From: an uncultured Sphingomonadaceae bacterium
GTDB lineage: Bacteria > Pseudomonadota > Alphaproteobacteria > Sphingomonadales > Sphingomonadaceae
Length of the DNA stretch: 64,000 nt
Reading direction: 5' to 3'
Assembly (NCBI GenBank): GCA_947489315.1
Contig: CANLCX010000001.1
Location: forward strand, 685,501 to 749,500
Shown here: one piece after another, positions 63,332 through 64,000 of the stretch
Layout of the letters: every line of letters begins with the position of its first letter
How positions within the stretch are numbered: position 1 is the stretch's first letter
Made by a program: the position numbers and the translations under genes
Notes under the pieces: model-generated
Database searches by the model: none
Told to the model about the DNA's origin: nothing
What the model saw: the letters and a program-made list of their open reading frames with translations, nothing else

Positions 63332-64000
63332 CAGGCGGCTTCGAGTCCGCGTGGAAGTTTGAAAACCATATTTTCGTCGGTGGTTTCTACCTTTTGTTCA
63401 TCGACCACAAAATGCTCTTCGAGACGGGTGACGACTTCGCGCACCAATATTTCAGGTGCGGATGCTCCAGCGGTCAGTCCCAAGGTATCCACGCCCTCCA
63501 TCCAAGCCATGTCAATTTCATCGGCTCTTTGGATGAGATAGGAATCAGTCCCCTCGCGTTCGGCCACTTCCACGAGCCGCAGACTGTTGGAACTATTGGG
63601 AGCGCCGATCACCAACACCAGGTCACAGGATTTGGCGATACTCTTGACCGCTTCCTGCCGGTTCGAGGTGGCGTAGCAAATATCTTCACCCTTAGGTCCG
63701 ACGATTGATGGAAAGCGGACTTGCAGCGCCTCGACAATGGCTCTGGTGTCATCGACCGAAAGAGTCGTCTGGGTCAGGAAAGATAATTTATCCGGATCCA
63801 CCGGGTTGAGCGCGGCGACATCCTCGACTGTTTCGACCAGAGTCATCATCCCGTCATCCACTTGACCAAATGTTCCGATGACTTCGGGGTGATTTTCATG
63901 ACCCACAAAAACAATATGTCGCCCGGCCTCGACTTGCCGTTCTGCTTGGCGGTGCACTTTTGACACTAGCGGGCAAGTGGCGTCGAGATATTCTAGCCCT
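63331..64000 (-). CDS. ispH: 4-hydroxy-3-methylbut-2-enyl diphosphate reductase, partial
   Basis: The C-terminal ~223 residues of IspH, open at the window edge; the N-terminus with the first Fe-S Cys lies outside. Present are the second cluster ligand (DATCPLVSKVH), the HENHPEVIGTFGQ substrate motif, the third cluster Cys in DICYATSNRQEAV, and VIGAPNSSNSLRL. It carries out the last step of the MEP isoprenoid pathway. A GTG at 63966 is internal, not a start. It is coupled to thrB. Confidence 0.94.
   Translation of the reverse strand, partial: GLEYLDATCPLVSKVHRQAERQVEAGRHIVFVGHENHPEVIGTFGQVDDGMMTLVETVEDVAALNPVDPDKLSFLTQTTLSVDDTRAIVEALQVRFPSIVGPKGEDICYATSNRQEAVKSIAKSCDLVLVIGAPNSSNSLRLVEVAEREGTDSYLIQRADEIDMAWMEGVDTLGLTAGASAPEILVREVVTRLEEHFVVDEQKVETTDENMVFKLPRGLEAA

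Noticed and set aside
1-64000. tRNA, rRNA, riboswitch, prophage or insertion sequence
   Set aside because: Reading intergenic sequences, I found no cloverleaf, conserved riboswitch core, integrase or transposase; a covariance-model scan would be needed to exclude small RNAs.

Overview
The window reads as chromosomal DNA of a free-living alphaproteobacterium, most likely a member of the Sphingomonadales (Parasphingorhabdus/Sphingorhabdus/Sphingopyxis-like). This assignment is inferred from gene content, not from a search: two TonB-dependent receptors, a PEP-CTERM protein with the PEPxxWA tail seen in sphingomonads, a Tad/Cpa pilus locus, split cobS and cobT, short-form hisG, the cobS/J-protein/BolA neighbourhood, a proton-pumping pyrophosphatase, and intergenic palindromes typical of this group. 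Gene density is high, with many 1-4 nt overlaps. I saw no rRNA, tRNA, CRISPR array, transposase or prophage.

Layout. 1-2125 (minus): a multihaem cytochrome c and a GlcG/HbpS-type lipoprotein cut by the window edge. 2378-8052 (minus): cysS, a 2-hydroxyacid dehydrogenase, an acetolactate-synthase-like ThDP enzyme and an aldehyde dehydrogenase. 8098-24337 (minus): a 16 kb block of a secreted TPR-CHAT protease, a CHASE2 adenylate cyclase, a periplasmic FecR-like protein, a TpsB transporter and a 2781-residue TpsA exoprotein. 24543-31760 (minus): nitroreductase, cobT, a class A penicillin-binding protein, a PEP-CTERM protein, cobS and a J-domain protein. 31786-38680: BolA, a cupin, an esterase, DUF2332 (minus), hisG, hisD, DUF1993, nusB and thiL. 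38840-43219 (plus): hppA with its own promoter and terminator, then an acyltransferase and a JmjC-like cupin. 43220-43755 is a repeat-rich gap. 43756-46887 (minus): a small membrane protein and a TonB receptor with an Arg/Gly/Pro-rich insert. 47106-52278 (plus): infA, maf, an RNase E/G-like protein, maiA, a second TonB receptor and a MarR regulator. 52360-59425 (minus): cpaA-B-C-D-E-tadB-tadC, without cpaF or pilin. 59487-64000: an alpha/beta hydrolase, an FAD oxidoreductase and a DUF1508 protein (plus), then rnhA, thrB and partial ispH (minus).

The most unusual unit is the 8-24 kb block. One candidate promoter flanked by a perfect 14-bp palindrome (24445-24491) precedes five genes. Three of the products face the periplasm (the CHAT protease, the CHASE2 sensor domain and the FecR-like protein) and sit with a complete two-partner secretion pair. 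The arrangement suggests, but does not prove, an envelope-sensing protease/cAMP circuit that controls or matures a giant surface adhesin. A strong stem-loop at 18308-18341 divides the signalling genes from the secretion genes.

Other points worth attention are a hisD Shine-Dalgarno sequence buried in a repeated palindrome, a cluster of short repeats around a 24-bp inverted repeat at 43.2-43.6 kb, the missing cpaF, and the low-complexity loop in the TonB receptor.
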